A stretch of 19,697 bases of DNA from CAYSGX01 sp964518215 (GCA_964518215.1 CAZFFP010000072.1:1-19697), one strand, 5' to 3'. Counted from the stretch's first letter, positions 8,576 to 16,385 are shown. Program-made: numbers and translations. The notes: generated from the letters alone by a model not told the origin.

Positions 8576-9180
8576 CGGATGGTTTTAATGTTTTCAGTCA
8601 GGTAATCAATTCCTTTTTCAGAAGCGATGCCTCTGATATGATAAATCAGCACTTCGCGATACACATCTACCCAATTGTATTCTTTAGGTGGAAAAATATT
8701 GGTATCGAATAAAATATCGGTTCGTGCCACATAAATTTTAGCGATAATATCGGGCTTCACATCTTTTCGATATAAGCCATCTTTAATGCCTTTTTTCATG
8801 TTGTTAGCTACGGTTTGAAAAATAAAACCCATCCTGTAGTCTTCCATCAAGCGATAGGCTTTCGGGTAGTATTTTTTCAACTCGAACATGAGCATAGGAT
8901 TCATTCCCTGCAACTGTTCTATGAGGTGTCGCCCTATGGAAAGCAGTTCGTCAATGGCGTTTTGGTTGGCATTGGTAATGCCACAGCAAAAAGCTTTTTC
9001 ACTGCCGAAATGATTTTCGAGAGTTTTATAAATCAGTTCTTCTTTGTTTTTGGCAAACTGATAGAGGGTTTTTTTAGAAGCGCCCAATTCAGAAGCGAGG
9101 TCGTCCATGGTAACGCTGCGCACTCCGTATTTGAGAAACAATTCTTCAGCTTTGGCAAATATTTTTTCCTGTAATTCCAT
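8572..9180 (-). CDS. TetR-family transcriptional regulator of the efflux operon
   Basis: A 202-residue protein with an N-terminal TetR DNA-binding domain: FAKAEELFLKYGVRSVTMDD leads into the helix-turn-helix at about 25-44 (MDDLASELGASKKTLYQFAK), followed by the usual KEELI. The remaining 150 residues form the variable ligand and dimer domain, whose ligand cannot be predicted. It is the first gene of the operon and overlaps the TolC-like gene by 4 bp. In such layouts the protein usually represses its own operon until a toxic substrate binds. A palindrome overlapping the promoter just upstream (9213-9240) is the natural candidate operator. Start ATG at 9180 follows the promoter by about 10 bp and begins exactly where TetR domains normally begin. 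Confidence 0.93.
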   Translation of the reverse strand: MELQEKIFAKAEELFLKYGVRSVTMDDLASELGASKKTLYQFAKNKEELIYKTLENHFGSEKAFCCGITNANQNAIDELLSIGRHLIEQLQGMNPMLMFELKKYYPKAYRLMEDYRMGFIFQTVANNMKKGIKDGLYRKDVKPDIIAKIYVARTDILFDTNIFPPKEYNWVDVYREVLIYHIRGIASEKGIDYLTENIKTIR

Positions 9181-9190
9181 AATTCGCGCG

Positions 9191-9240
9191 CAAAGGTAAA
9201 ATCAAAAACTTTGGAAACGCAAATCTTTTGCAAAGTTTCC
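9191..9240 (-). promoter_or_regulatory. Efflux operon promoter with candidate TetR operator
   Basis: On the minus strand, TACCTTTG (9198-9191) fits the Bacteroidota -7 consensus TAnnTTTG exactly, and TTTG (9223-9220) lies 21 bp upstream, as expected for the -33 element. Overlapping the -33 box is an inverted repeat: on the plus strand GGAAACGCAAA (9213-9223) and TTTGC-AAA-GTTTCC (9227-9240), complementary except for a 3-base bulge. An overlapping alternative pair is AACTTTG (9207-9213) and CAAAGTT (9231-9237). Size and position suit a TetR operator blocking RNA polymerase. Transcription would start near 9184, giving a very short or leaderless message for the ATG at 9180. Confidence 0.65.
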
Positions 9241-9314
9241 ATGAATTATTTTGTTAAGGCGTGTTAAGGGGCAAGACACGGACCGATTTAAGTAAGAAAT
9301 CCTTGTATAAAATT

Positions 9315-10112
9315 CTAAAATGAATAAATCAGCAGCGAGGTATTGGTGAGAATGCTGAGCAAACCGTTTTCAATTTTTACCGATTGCAGCTCCCCTATAA
9401 ACTCGGGTAAAGGAATTTCGGCAGTATCGAGGGTTTTCATGTTGAAAGCAAAAAACTGATTGCCTATGTAGTAATAAATAAAGTCTTTGATTTTCTGAAA
9501 TTCTTTGATATCCTTAATAGGAATAGTTTTATTGTAAGTAGCATATACATCGAAAACCAGAATACCTATATCGGGGTCGTTCACAAAAAGCTGATTGTCT
9601 TTTTCGATGATAAAATTGGGCTTTACAGATGCCTGCAACAAAGTGGTGAGGTCTTCGCTCTGATTGATAATTTCGAGTTTATCGTTAATTTTTTTCAGGC
9701 GGAAAGTAATCTCATCATAAATCCAGATATTGTTGTCGAGCGAGAGACACATGGCGTTTACGCGGTCGAAGCCAAGTTCCATGAGATTCACCACTCCCTT
9801 ATCTGAAAGTGTTACATCTAATATTCTGATGGTGTTGAAGCTGGGAAAATATACTAATGGTTTCATCGGATTGCTCACATCAATATGCCCCACTTTGCCA
9901 AATCTTATTTCTCCGTAAAACTGTAAAGCCGTTCCATCAGATTGAAATTTATGTAACTCGTTTTTGTGATTGACGATATAGGTATTTCCGAAATTATCAA
10001 CTTTCAGATAGCGTCCTTTCACAGGAATTTCTTTCACCAATTTGTATTGCTGCGCTGAAGCTGAAAATGAAAATTGAAGAAGCAGTAGCAATAAAAAATT
10101 AATGGTCCACAC
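9315..10112 (-). CDS. Secreted protein of unknown function, possibly beta-propeller
   Basis: I do not recognise a named family. From GTG at 10112 the protein is about 265 residues with a clear signal peptide (VWTINFLLLLLLQFSFSASA, then Q), so it is exported. The mature part is a run of short beta-strand-like segments with motifs such as VDNFGNTYIVNHKNELHKF, LSLDNNIWIYDE and FIYYYIGNQFFAFN, which resemble blades of a beta-propeller; this is inference. An in-frame ATG at 10178 would make 287 residues, but it would overlap the upstream gene by 80 bp and place 22 extra residues before the hydrophobic core. The GTG start overlaps the LpxH-like gene by only 14 bp and is preferred. It is the last gene of a four-gene minus-strand operon; no terminator hairpin is visible in 9181-9314. 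Confidence 0.75.
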   Translation of the reverse strand: MWTINFLLLLLLQFSFSASAQQYKLVKEIPVKGRYLKVDNFGNTYIVNHKNELHKFQSDGTALQFYGEIRFGKVGHIDVSNPMKPLVYFPSFNTIRILDVTLSDKGVVNLMELGFDRVNAMCLSLDNNIWIYDEITFRLKKINDKLEIINQSEDLTTLLQASVKPNFIIEKDNQLFVNDPDIGILVFDVYATYNKTIPIKDIKEFQKIKDFIYYYIGNQFFAFNMKTLDTAEIPLPEFIGELQSVKIENGLLSILTNTSLLIYSF

Positions 10113-10869
10113 GCAAGGGAACCTGCGGATGATTCGTGAAAGAAAGTAACTGTATGTTGTGTCCGTCAAATACTGCATAGCTGTTGTAGTTCAACCAATC
10201 GCCTAAGTTAATATATCTTGAATTGGGTTCAATGCTTATGTCCAAAGGCAAATGCCGGTGTCCGAAAATATAAAAATCGTGCGGTTGTTGTTGTTGTTTT
10301 TCTTTAGAATAAATCAACAACCATTCGTTTTCGCTTCCTTTATATTCTTCGAGCAAGCCATTGGCATAGCGGCTGCGCTTCGACCAAAAGTGTGCCAAAG
10401 CAATACCCACATCAGGATGCAGCCAGCGAAACAGGCTTTGGCAAAACCGATTGGTAAAAATTTTCTTCATCACCTTAAAGCCGTAATCGCCCGGACCTAA
10501 ACCATCGCCATGACCAATAAAAAATCTTCTGCCTTGAATTTCTTTGCTGATAGGTTGCCGCAACACGGGAATATGCAATTCGTTTTCAAAATAGCCCGAC
10601 ATCCACAAGTCGTGATTGCCCGTGAAAAAAATAATGGATAAACCCGCATCGGTAAGTTCGGCAAGTTTGCCAAGAATGCGCGTGAAACCTTTGGGAACAG
10701 AGCGCTTATATTCAAACCAAAAATCGAACAAGTCGCCTACGATGTAAATACACTCGGCATCTTTCGCTGCCATATCAAACCATTGTAGGAGTAGCTTTTC
10801 TCGCTGACGGCTTTCTGTTTCATTCGGAAAGCCCAAATGAATATCTGATATGAAATATGTTTTTTTCAA
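10099..10869 (-). CDS. lpxH: UDP-2,3-diacylglucosamine diphosphatase (LpxH-like)
   Basis: A 256-residue calcineurin-like metallophosphoesterase. The dinuclear-metal signature motifs are complete and in order: DIHL (Asp9, His11), GDLFDFW (Asp46), GNHD (Asn85, His86), HGDG (His120, Asp122) and GHRH (His204, His206). The FDFW and HGDG context and the length are those of the LpxH family, which hydrolyses UDP-2,3-diacylglucosamine to lipid X and UMP at the cytoplasmic face of the inner membrane, the fourth committed step of lipid A synthesis. Start ATG at 10869 puts DIHL at the usual distance from the N-terminus. It lies 30 bp after the metallo-beta-lactamase-fold gene and overlaps the following gene. 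A short QQQQ run near residue 192 is a local expansion. LpxH versus a related Bacteroidota LpxH-like paralogue cannot be settled by eye. Confidence 0.88.
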   Translation of the reverse strand: MKKTYFISDIHLGFPNETESRQREKLLLQWFDMAAKDAECIYIVGDLFDFWFEYKRSVPKGFTRILGKLAELTDAGLSIIFFTGNHDLWMSGYFENELHIPVLRQPISKEIQGRRFFIGHGDGLGPGDYGFKVMKKIFTNRFCQSLFRWLHPDVGIALAHFWSKRSRYANGLLEEYKGSENEWLLIYSKEKQQQQPHDFYIFGHRHLPLDISIEPNSRYINLGDWLNYNSYAVFDGHNIQLLSFTNHPQVPLRVDH

Positions 10870-10899
10870 TACTTTCGGATGCAGGGGCGAAATTAGGAA

Positions 10900-11955
10900 T
10901 TAATCGGGCACTACAGTAAACACACTTCCCGGCAAGGGCAATATGGTGTGCATTTCATTTTTGAACTTTTCAGAAACGATTTTATAAATATCATCCACTT
11001 TGGCTTTCGGCACTCCTTTAGGTTTTTCATGATTCAGTTCGCCAATAAATTTATCCCAATGTGCCAGAAAAGTGATTTTCGGTTTTACATATTCTAAAGC
11101 ATTCAGTTGGTAATCAATTTTTTTTCCTTTAACGGCAATAGACAGTACGGCAACATCTACAGATTTTTCTTTCAAAAGCGATTCGGGAAACAAGCCTAAA
11201 TCGTCATGAGCGGCAGATGATTGATAAAACAAACGAAACACCGGCTTTTCGTTTTCTAAAAAATCTACAACATAGGAAAGCGGCTGCCCGCACTTCCACT
11301 TTTTGGTTTTCAAAGGGATTTCATTCAGGTCTTCTTTGTAAGAACCCGCATACAAAGTAATGCCCATGAAATGAGGCGGATGTCCGTTGAGCAATGGCAT
11401 TGCACGCATGGAACTGTCAGCACTATAAATCCATGTTCCAAAAGTATTTACCGTGCCGGCTATGTCGTTGCAGGCAATAAGTTGTTGCCGGGGCTGAACG
11501 GCTGCTAAAATATGTTTGGTGGTATTGCTTCCGCAAATTTTTGCTTCGGAAGGAATGAGCTTCAGCAATGGAGGCAAATCGAGTAAATGGTCGTAATGTG
11601 CATGACCAATAACAGTCATTTTTGTTTGCATTAGAATTTCTTCGGAAAAATATTTTGCTATCAATACTGAATCCGGGCGAATTTTTCCGAATAACACATT
11701 TTTTGCCGGAGGGTTTGAAACAAAAGGGTCGGTCAACAGTGTGTTGCCTTTATATGAAAAAGCGAAACTTACCACTCCGTTAAATCTTATTTCAAGGCTG
11801 TCGGAAATTTTCGATTCAGACATTGAAATATTTTCGCCCCGATGCAAAATGCTTAAATCTTTTATCGGGCGACTGCACGACACAAGCGCTGCACATACGA
11901 AAATGAAAACTCTATACACTTGCCTCAACTGGTTTTGATTTGGATACTGCTTCAT
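10900..11955 (-). CDS. Metallo-beta-lactamase-fold lipoprotein, substrate unknown
   Basis: About 351 residues from ATG at 11955. A hydrophobic segment (VYRVFIFVCAALVSC) ends in a lipobox, so the protein is probably a lipoprotein. The motif GHAHYDHLLDLPP is the metal-binding HxHxDH of the metallo-beta-lactamase superfamily. An upstream LLTDPF segment and later histidines (NGHPPHF, SAAHDD, LAHWD) fit the remaining metal ligands of an UlaG or NAPE-PLD-like hydrolase branch. It is therefore a predicted zinc hydrolase on the periplasmic side; its substrate is unknown, though neighbouring lipid genes make a lipid or phosphodiester plausible (inference). The frame is open to ATG at 11970; GTG at 11919 is another candidate, since it would give a minimal 15-residue lipoprotein signal and only 8 bp of overlap with the upstream hydroxylase gene. 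Confidence 0.83.
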   Translation of the reverse strand: MKQYPNQNQLRQVYRVFIFVCAALVSCSRPIKDLSILHRGENISMSESKISDSLEIRFNGVVSFAFSYKGNTLLTDPFVSNPPAKNVLFGKIRPDSVLIAKYFSEEILMQTKMTVIGHAHYDHLLDLPPLLKLIPSEAKICGSNTTKHILAAVQPRQQLIACNDIAGTVNTFGTWIYSADSSMRAMPLLNGHPPHFMGITLYAGSYKEDLNEIPLKTKKWKCGQPLSYVVDFLENEKPVFRLFYQSSAAHDDLGLFPESLLKEKSVDVAVLSIAVKGKKIDYQLNALEYVKPKITFLAHWDKFIGELNHEKPKGVPKAKVDDIYKIVSEKFKNEMHTILPLPGSVFTVVPD

Positions 11956-12706
11956 CAAATTGTTTGTCATACTCCGGATGCAGGGTTCCCATCCATCGGT
12001 CCCACCAAGTGAAATACAGGCTGTAATTGCCTTTGAAATAGCGGTGGTGCATGTTGTGGCTCACCGATGTGTTTATCCATTTGCCTATAAAATGTTTGTT
12101 GAAACCTTTCGGAAACAATTCAAAACCCAAATGCCCATAAACATTTATGACGGTCATCAAGAGCAGAAAAGTCATGATGGCTAATCGGTGTGTAGGGAAT
12201 CCGAAAATAAAAATCAGCAGCACACTGAATTCTATTAATGATTCGGTAGGATGAAAACTGAATGATGCCCAAGGCGTTGGATTCACCGAACGGTGATGCA
12301 CCAAATGCATAGTATTGAACAAGACAGGATGATGCATGATACGGTGTGTCCAGTAAAAATAGGTGTCGTGCAACACCAGCATTACGAAAATTGAAAAAAC
12401 AAAATACACCCAACCGTATTCCGATATGTCCCGATACATCCATGTGTAGGGTTTCACCGGCTCAGAAAAAACTATCATTATCATGAGCGCAAAAACGATG
12501 AATGTACCCAGCGAAAACCCTATTTCGCGCAGATAATCTTTTTTGAGAGGAAAGCGCGGCTGAATTTTTTTGTATGCCCACTTTTCGCGGTTTATTTTAT
12601 ACCAAACCAACCATGCCGCACCTGCAATAATGGTGTAGCGGGCTATCAGAAACGCCATTACAAACAAACCTAACTGCCATATATTACTTGCGAAGTAGGA
12701 AGACAT
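11912..12706 (-). CDS. Fatty-acid hydroxylase / sterol desaturase superfamily membrane enzyme
   Basis: A 264-residue integral membrane protein with the histidine clusters of the di-iron hydroxylase superfamily: HDTYFYWTHR (His113, His121), MHHP (His125, His126), HLVHHRS (His134, His137, His138) and near the C-terminus SHNMHHRYFKGNY. Four or five hydrophobic helices surround them (about 10-36, 62-80, 98-112, 160-190). Members insert hydroxyl groups or double bonds into lipid, sterol or carotenoid substrates using oxygen; which substrate is used here cannot be told, and the bacterial family also includes fatty-acyl 2- or 3-hydroxylases of envelope lipids. It is the first gene of the operon that continues with the metallo-beta-lactamase-fold lipoprotein and the LpxH-like enzyme, overlapping the next gene by 8-44 bp depending on that gene's start. 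No convincing TAnnTTTG box was found upstream. Confidence 0.88.
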   Translation of the reverse strand: MSSYFASNIWQLGLFVMAFLIARYTIIAGAAWLVWYKINREKWAYKKIQPRFPLKKDYLREIGFSLGTFIVFALMIMIVFSEPVKPYTWMYRDISEYGWVYFVFSIFVMLVLHDTYFYWTHRIMHHPVLFNTMHLVHHRSVNPTPWASFSFHPTESLIEFSVLLIFIFGFPTHRLAIMTFLLLMTVINVYGHLGFELFPKGFNKHFIGKWINTSVSHNMHHRYFKGNYSLYFTWWDRWMGTLHPEYDKQFDEAVSKSKPVEASV

Positions 12707-12842
12707 TTTTCACTTAAGGTTCTAAAAAACAATGCTTAAAGTTACAATGCCTGAGATGAAAATAAAGCGAATGAATAAAATGATTTTTGAGTCACTACTT
12801 ATTCATTGAACAATCATTTTCTAATCTAATTGCATCATTCCT

Positions 12843-12850
12843 TATTTTTA
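12843..12850 (+). promoter_or_regulatory. Possible -7 box for the acyl-CoA dehydrogenase gene
   Basis: TATTTTTA matches the Bacteroidota -7 consensus TAnnTTTG at all but the last base and lies 47 bp before the ATG at 12898. A T-rich stretch (12817-12821) sits at roughly the -33 distance but is not a true TTTG. The divergent intergenic region (12707-12897) shows no hairpin and no better candidate for either gene. Confidence 0.3.
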
Positions 12851-12897
12851 CGCCCCCAATCAGAAGAATTTATCATTATTCAAACAACCCACATTAT

Positions 12898-14040
12898 ATG
12901 CACTTTGAACATACCGAAGAACAACAGATGATTCAGAAAGCCGCCAGAGATTTTGCGCAAAATGTTTGCAAACCCGGAGTAATTGAGCGCGATGAAAAAA
13001 TGAGCTACCCTACTGAACAGGTAAAAGGATTGGCAGAACTTGGTTTTCTTGGAATGATGGTGGACCCGAAATACGGTGGCAGCGGATTAGACACTATTTC
13101 TTATGTGTTGGCAATGGAAGAAATTTCAAAAGTGGATGCTTCTACATCGGTGATTATGTCGGTAAACAATTCTTTGGTTTGTTGGGGTTTAGAAGCCTAT
13201 GGAACCGAAGAGCAAAAACAAAAATATCTTGCTCCTTTGGCTAAAGGCGAAATTATTGGCGCATTCTGCCTGAGCGAGCCGGAAGCCGGCAGCGATGCCA
13301 CTTCGCAGCGCACTACAGCCGTTGACAAAGGCGACCACTATGTGCTCAACGGCACCAAAAACTGGATAACCAACGGTGGCACAGCAGCGGTGTATCTCGT
13401 GATTGCACAAACCAATCCCGAACTCAAACATCGGGGTATAAATGTTCTGATTGTAGATGCCAAATCGCCCGGCATTTCATTGGGACAAAAAGAAAACAAG
13501 TTGGGTATTCGCGCCAGCGATACGCATCAGATTATGTTTCAGGATGTAATAGTGCCGAAAGAAAACCGCATTGGCGATGACGGCTTCGGATTCAAGTTTG
13601 CTATGAAAACACTTGATGGCGGAAGAATAGGTATTGCCGCACAAGCCTTGGGTATCGCAAACGGAGCTTATGAATTGGCGCTGCAATATTCTAAAGAAAG
13701 AAAAGCCTTCGGAAAAGAAATTTCCAAACACCAGATTATACAATTCAAATTAGCCGATATGGCTACGCAGATTGAAGCGGCACGCCTGCTTATTTACAAG
13801 GCTGCGTGGGAAAAAGACAACGGCTTAGATTACAGCCTCAGCAGCGCCAAAGCAAAAGTATTTGCCAGCGAAGTCGCCATGCGCACTACTGTAGAAGCTG
13901 TGCAAGTGCATGGCGGTTATGGCTATGTAAAAGAATATCACGTGGAACGATTGATGCGCGATGCCAAAATCACACAGATTTACGAGGGTACTTCTGAAGT
14001 GCAGCGTATTGTGATTTCGAGGGGTGTTATTGGTAAATAG
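12898..14040 (+). CDS. Acyl-CoA dehydrogenase, short-chain/butyryl-CoA type
   Basis: From ATG at 12898 the protein is 380 residues, the standard length of short-chain and butyryl-CoA dehydrogenases. These flavoproteins oxidise acyl-CoA to trans-2-enoyl-CoA in fatty- or branched-chain acid breakdown and pass electrons to electron-transfer flavoprotein. Seen: N-terminal HTEEQQMIQKAARDFA, first family signature GAFCLSEPEAGSD (121-133), FAD-contact WITNGG (156-161), second signature region QVHGGYGYVKEYHVERLMRD, and YEGTSEVQR containing the expected catalytic base Glu363. An in-frame TTG at 12787 would add 37 residues unlike any family member, so it is rejected. It is cytoplasmic and monocistronic or followed by the small gene at 14121. 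Chain-length specificity is not certain from motifs alone. Confidence 0.95.
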   Translation: MHFEHTEEQQMIQKAARDFAQNVCKPGVIERDEKMSYPTEQVKGLAELGFLGMMVDPKYGGSGLDTISYVLAMEEISKVDASTSVIMSVNNSLVCWGLEAYGTEEQKQKYLAPLAKGEIIGAFCLSEPEAGSDATSQRTTAVDKGDHYVLNGTKNWITNGGTAAVYLVIAQTNPELKHRGINVLIVDAKSPGISLGQKENKLGIRASDTHQIMFQDVIVPKENRIGDDGFGFKFAMKTLDGGRIGIAAQALGIANGAYELALQYSKERKAFGKEISKHQIIQFKLADMATQIEAARLLIYKAAWEKDNGLDYSLSSAKAKVFASEVAMRTTVEAVQVHGGYGYVKEYHVERLMRDAKITQIYEGTSEVQRIVISRGVIGK

Positions 14041-14082
14041 AAGTTATTGACGAAAGTCATTTACTTTATGTTGAAACCAAAA

Positions 14083-14090
14083 TACCTTTG
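14083..14090 (+). promoter_or_regulatory. Probable -7 promoter box for the small gene at 14121
   Basis: TACCTTTG is an exact match to TAnnTTTG and identical to the -7 box of the efflux operon. It lies 30 bp before the ATG at 14121 and 43 bp after the acyl-CoA dehydrogenase stop codon. No clear TTTG is present at the -33 position (TTTA at 14060-14063 is the nearest). Confidence 0.45.
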
Positions 14091-14120
14091 CCGTTATCAA
14101 TTTCCCAAAACCCACCAAAC

Positions 14121-14528
14121 ATGATTATAAAAATAACAGAAGTAACTACCATTGCAGATTTTCAGGAAGAATTTGCCAAACGTTTTCCTCATTTGAAAGT
14201 AGAGTTTTACAAAACCACTCACGAGCCGGGCGAAGGTTCTCACAAAAAAGACCAATTGCCGGTAAATATTACTTTCGGGAATGCCATAGGCAGCAACAAA
14301 AAAGGCGTGATGAATATCAACGGGCTGATGAAAGTGAGCGAAATGGAACAGCAGTTTATAGAAATATTCGGTATATCGGCTCAGGTCTTCAGACAATCTG
14401 GAGATACTTGGCTGCAAACTACCGCTACCGACAACTGGGCACTTGCCGAGCAAAATTCTCGTGGCAGAGAAAGTCTGAATTTACCCGAAGACACTTCAGA
14501 ACCAATGAATTACAGAGAGCAGTCTTAG
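14121..14528 (+). CDS. Small conserved-looking protein of unknown function
   Basis: A 135-residue protein without signal peptide or membrane segment, so probably cytoplasmic. I do not know a function. The layout resembles small uncharacterised Bacteroidota proteins: an N-terminal IADFQEEFAKRFPHLKVEFY, a central GVMNINGLMKVSEMEQQF, and a C-terminal QVFRQSGDTWLQTTATDNWA, followed by a polar tail. The Trp and Thr-rich C-terminal motif is the most distinctive part. ATG at 14121 is chosen over an in-frame TTG at 14088, which lies inside the probable -7 promoter box. It may have its own promoter (14083-14090) and converges on the T9SS gene at 14546, with only 17 bp between stop codons and no terminator hairpin between them. 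Confidence 0.75.
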   Translation: MIIKITEVTTIADFQEEFAKRFPHLKVEFYKTTHEPGEGSHKKDQLPVNITFGNAIGSNKKGVMNINGLMKVSEMEQQFIEIFGISAQVFRQSGDTWLQTTATDNWALAEQNSRGRESLNLPEDTSEPMNYREQS

Positions 14529-14545
14529 TCTTTTTATAGGATTAA

Positions 14546-16255
14546 TTACGGCTCAATAAATATCCTTCCCGTGGCAATCATTTTCTCGCGGCTGAATACC
14601 TTATAAGCATACACGCCTTGTGAAAATTCTCTGATGCCGATGCTGCGGTTGATGGCTCCTTGCTCCAACGGTTCTTGTTTTACGAGTTTTCCTTGCATAT
14701 CGTAAAATTCTAAAACTGCTTTGCCTGTTTCCTGCGGAATAAACCCCGACAGTATGATATACTGAGTGGCAGGATTGGGATATAGTTTTAGTTGTGGACT
14801 GATAGCGGTTAGTTGCGGACTGCTTACCACTGTATCGCCAATATGAATGGTAAGATATGCCGTATCTTTCTCGTTGCCTGCCTGTGTTACGAGCATAATG
14901 GTATAAGTGCCGGTATCGCTGTAAGTGTATTGGGGATGCCTGATGCTGCTACTATCTCCATTGCCGAAATACCATTGCCATTTACAATATTGCGGGCTGC
15001 TATTGTTTAATGTTACAGTGCTGTCTTGTATGCTTACCAATTGTATTTGTGCTATGCTCACATCGCCTTCGGTGTAGCCGCAACTGTCGGTTTTTACGAG
15101 CCAAGCATCATTGCGGGTGGTAGATTGATGTAAAATATAACCACTGAAAATCAAATCACTATCATCTGTTTTTAATAGTGTTGTTGCATAACAGTCTTGA
15201 AATCTACTATCATCATAATGTGCAATTTCTCTTTGCCAAATAATATTTTTGTTATTGTCCATTTTAATTAATAGTGCTTTGCCGTTGGTCGCAGGTGGAT
15301 TATCTCTGATGGCTCCCAACATTACAAAATCATTTGGCGTATTGTCAATAATATTTAATAGTGCCACATTTTTATCTATATAACCAATCAATGTATCCCA
15401 TATATTATTTCCATTTAAATCTGTTTCCAATAATATTCCTCTATATTTAGAAGGACTTAATGAATATGATTGAATCCCTACTAACATGTATTTTAGATTT
15501 CTTATTAATAGTGAGCCCGCATATCCTTGATATTCTTCAAAACCAAAATCATAGCTATGATGCCACTCAACATCATACAAGCTGTCTAATTTCAGCAAAC
15601 ATAAATTAGGGTTAGTATTATTGTTATCATTTCTTTCGCCCGAAAGAATTAAACCGCCATCAGTAGTTCTGAAAAAATTATAGGCAAAATTGTAGCTATT
15701 TGGTTGCCCGTAATTTTTTTGCCATAGTTTATTCCCCAATGAATCGGTTTTTATTATGACAATTCTTGAAGAATCATAATCGCCTAAATAATAATAACCC
15801 AAAACCAAGAAGCCGCTATCCTTATCTAACATTATTTGTATGCCTCTGTCATTAAATCCTGCATCTAAATTCTGATACCAAACAGAATCTCCTTGTTTAG
15901 TAATGGCATATAGATAGATGTCTTGTGCCATTTCTATTGAATCATAAGTTGGTCCTGTGATAATAAAATAATCTTTGGTTTCTAACACGCCAAAACCCGC
16001 AGATATACCATTAGGGTTATGTAAAGTGTTTTGGGACCAGATTTCATTGCCTAAAGAATCAATTAATGATAAATAAACATAAAGGTCGGGGTCAAAACTT
16101 TCACCGACACTAAAAACATTACTGCCGGAAATTATTGATGAGATGAAACCATTATACATATTTTGTTCATCATAAATTCTATTAAAATAATTTTGAGAAT
16201 TTACATTGAAGTAATTTACTATTATAACTACAATCATTAAAACAACATATCTCAT
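14546..16255 (-). CDS. T9SS cargo protein with PKD domain (paralogue A)
   Basis: A 569-residue exported protein. It starts with a signal peptide (RYVVLMIVVIIVNYFNVNS). Residues about 20-390 contain irregular repeats of the form IIKTDSLGN-LWQK and GGLILSGERND, a pattern seen in beta-propeller-like surface proteins of Bacteroidota. Residues about 400-475 look like a PKD domain (WYFGNGDSSS, HPQYTYSDTGTYTIMLV). The last 81 residues (LKLYPNPATQ through GVYAYKVFSREKMIATGRIF) form a type A T9SS sorting domain. It is closely related to the gene at 17821-19560, sharing long identical blocks such as WYQNLDAGFND and TDSCGYTEGD. Expected location is the cell surface or outside; adhesion or binding is only a guess. 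It is preceded by a hairpin terminator at 16269-16302, so it may have its own promoter. Confidence 0.9.
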   Translation of the reverse strand: MRYVVLMIVVIIVNYFNVNSQNYFNRIYDEQNMYNGFISSIISGSNVFSVGESFDPDLYVYLSLIDSLGNEIWSQNTLHNPNGISAGFGVLETKDYFIITGPTYDSIEMAQDIYLYAITKQGDSVWYQNLDAGFNDRGIQIMLDKDSGFLVLGYYYLGDYDSSRIVIIKTDSLGNKLWQKNYGQPNSYNFAYNFFRTTDGGLILSGERNDNNNTNPNLCLLKLDSLYDVEWHHSYDFGFEEYQGYAGSLLIRNLKYMLVGIQSYSLSPSKYRGILLETDLNGNNIWDTLIGYIDKNVALLNIIDNTPNDFVMLGAIRDNPPATNGKALLIKMDNNKNIIWQREIAHYDDSRFQDCYATTLLKTDDSDLIFSGYILHQSTTRNDAWLVKTDSCGYTEGDVSIAQIQLVSIQDSTVTLNNSSPQYCKWQWYFGNGDSSSIRHPQYTYSDTGTYTIMLVTQAGNEKDTAYLTIHIGDTVVSSPQLTAISPQLKLYPNPATQYIILSGFIPQETGKAVLEFYDMQGKLVKQEPLEQGAINRSIGIREFSQGVYAYKVFSREKMIATGRIFIEP

Positions 16256-16268
16256 AATAAAACAATTG

Positions 16269-16302
16269 AACCTGCATTACAGCAAATGCTGTAATGCAGG
16301 TT
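16269..16302 (-). terminator. 16-bp perfect hairpin, probable terminator
   Basis: AACCTGCATTACAGCA (16269-16284) pairs perfectly with TGCTGTAATGCAGGTT (16287-16302) around AA. It lies just after the stop codon of the interrupted T9SS gene remnant (16318) and before the start of paralogue A (16255). On the minus strand it is followed by CAATTGTTTTATT, a weak T-tract. It probably ends the transcript of the upstream pair of genes. Confidence 0.6.
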
Positions 16303-16317
16303 TGTTAGATAATTAAA

Positions 16318-16377
16318 TCAATTTTGAATTGTTATCCTAATAGTTTTTACATCTTGTTGAGAAGTAATTTTTAAAAA
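16318..16377 (-). pseudogene. Severed C-terminal end of the T9SS cargo gene split by IS200
   Basis: On the minus strand, immediately after the insertion sequence, an open frame reads FLKITSQQDVKTIRITIQN and then stops (TGA at 16320-16318). This is the last strand of a T9SS sorting domain without the rest of the gene. Joining it to the part that ends at 16961 gives GIYF followed by LKITSQQDVKT in frame, the normal ending of such domains. It has no start of its own and is not expected to be translated in this arrangement. Confidence 0.85.
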
Positions 16378-16385
16378 TTAAACAA

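Noticed and set aside
10099..10178. An 80-bp overlap between the LpxH-like gene and the following gene.
   Set aside because: It depends on the ATG at 10178; the GTG at 10112 gives a better signal peptide and reduces the overlap to 14 bp.
12787..12897. N-terminal extension of the acyl-CoA dehydrogenase from a TTG codon.
   Set aside because: The added 37 residues do not fit the family; ATG at 12898 begins exactly where the family does, and the extension covers the likely promoter.
14088..14120. TTG start for the small gene.
   Set aside because: The TTG lies within the TACCTTTG promoter box; ATG at 14121 is the better start.
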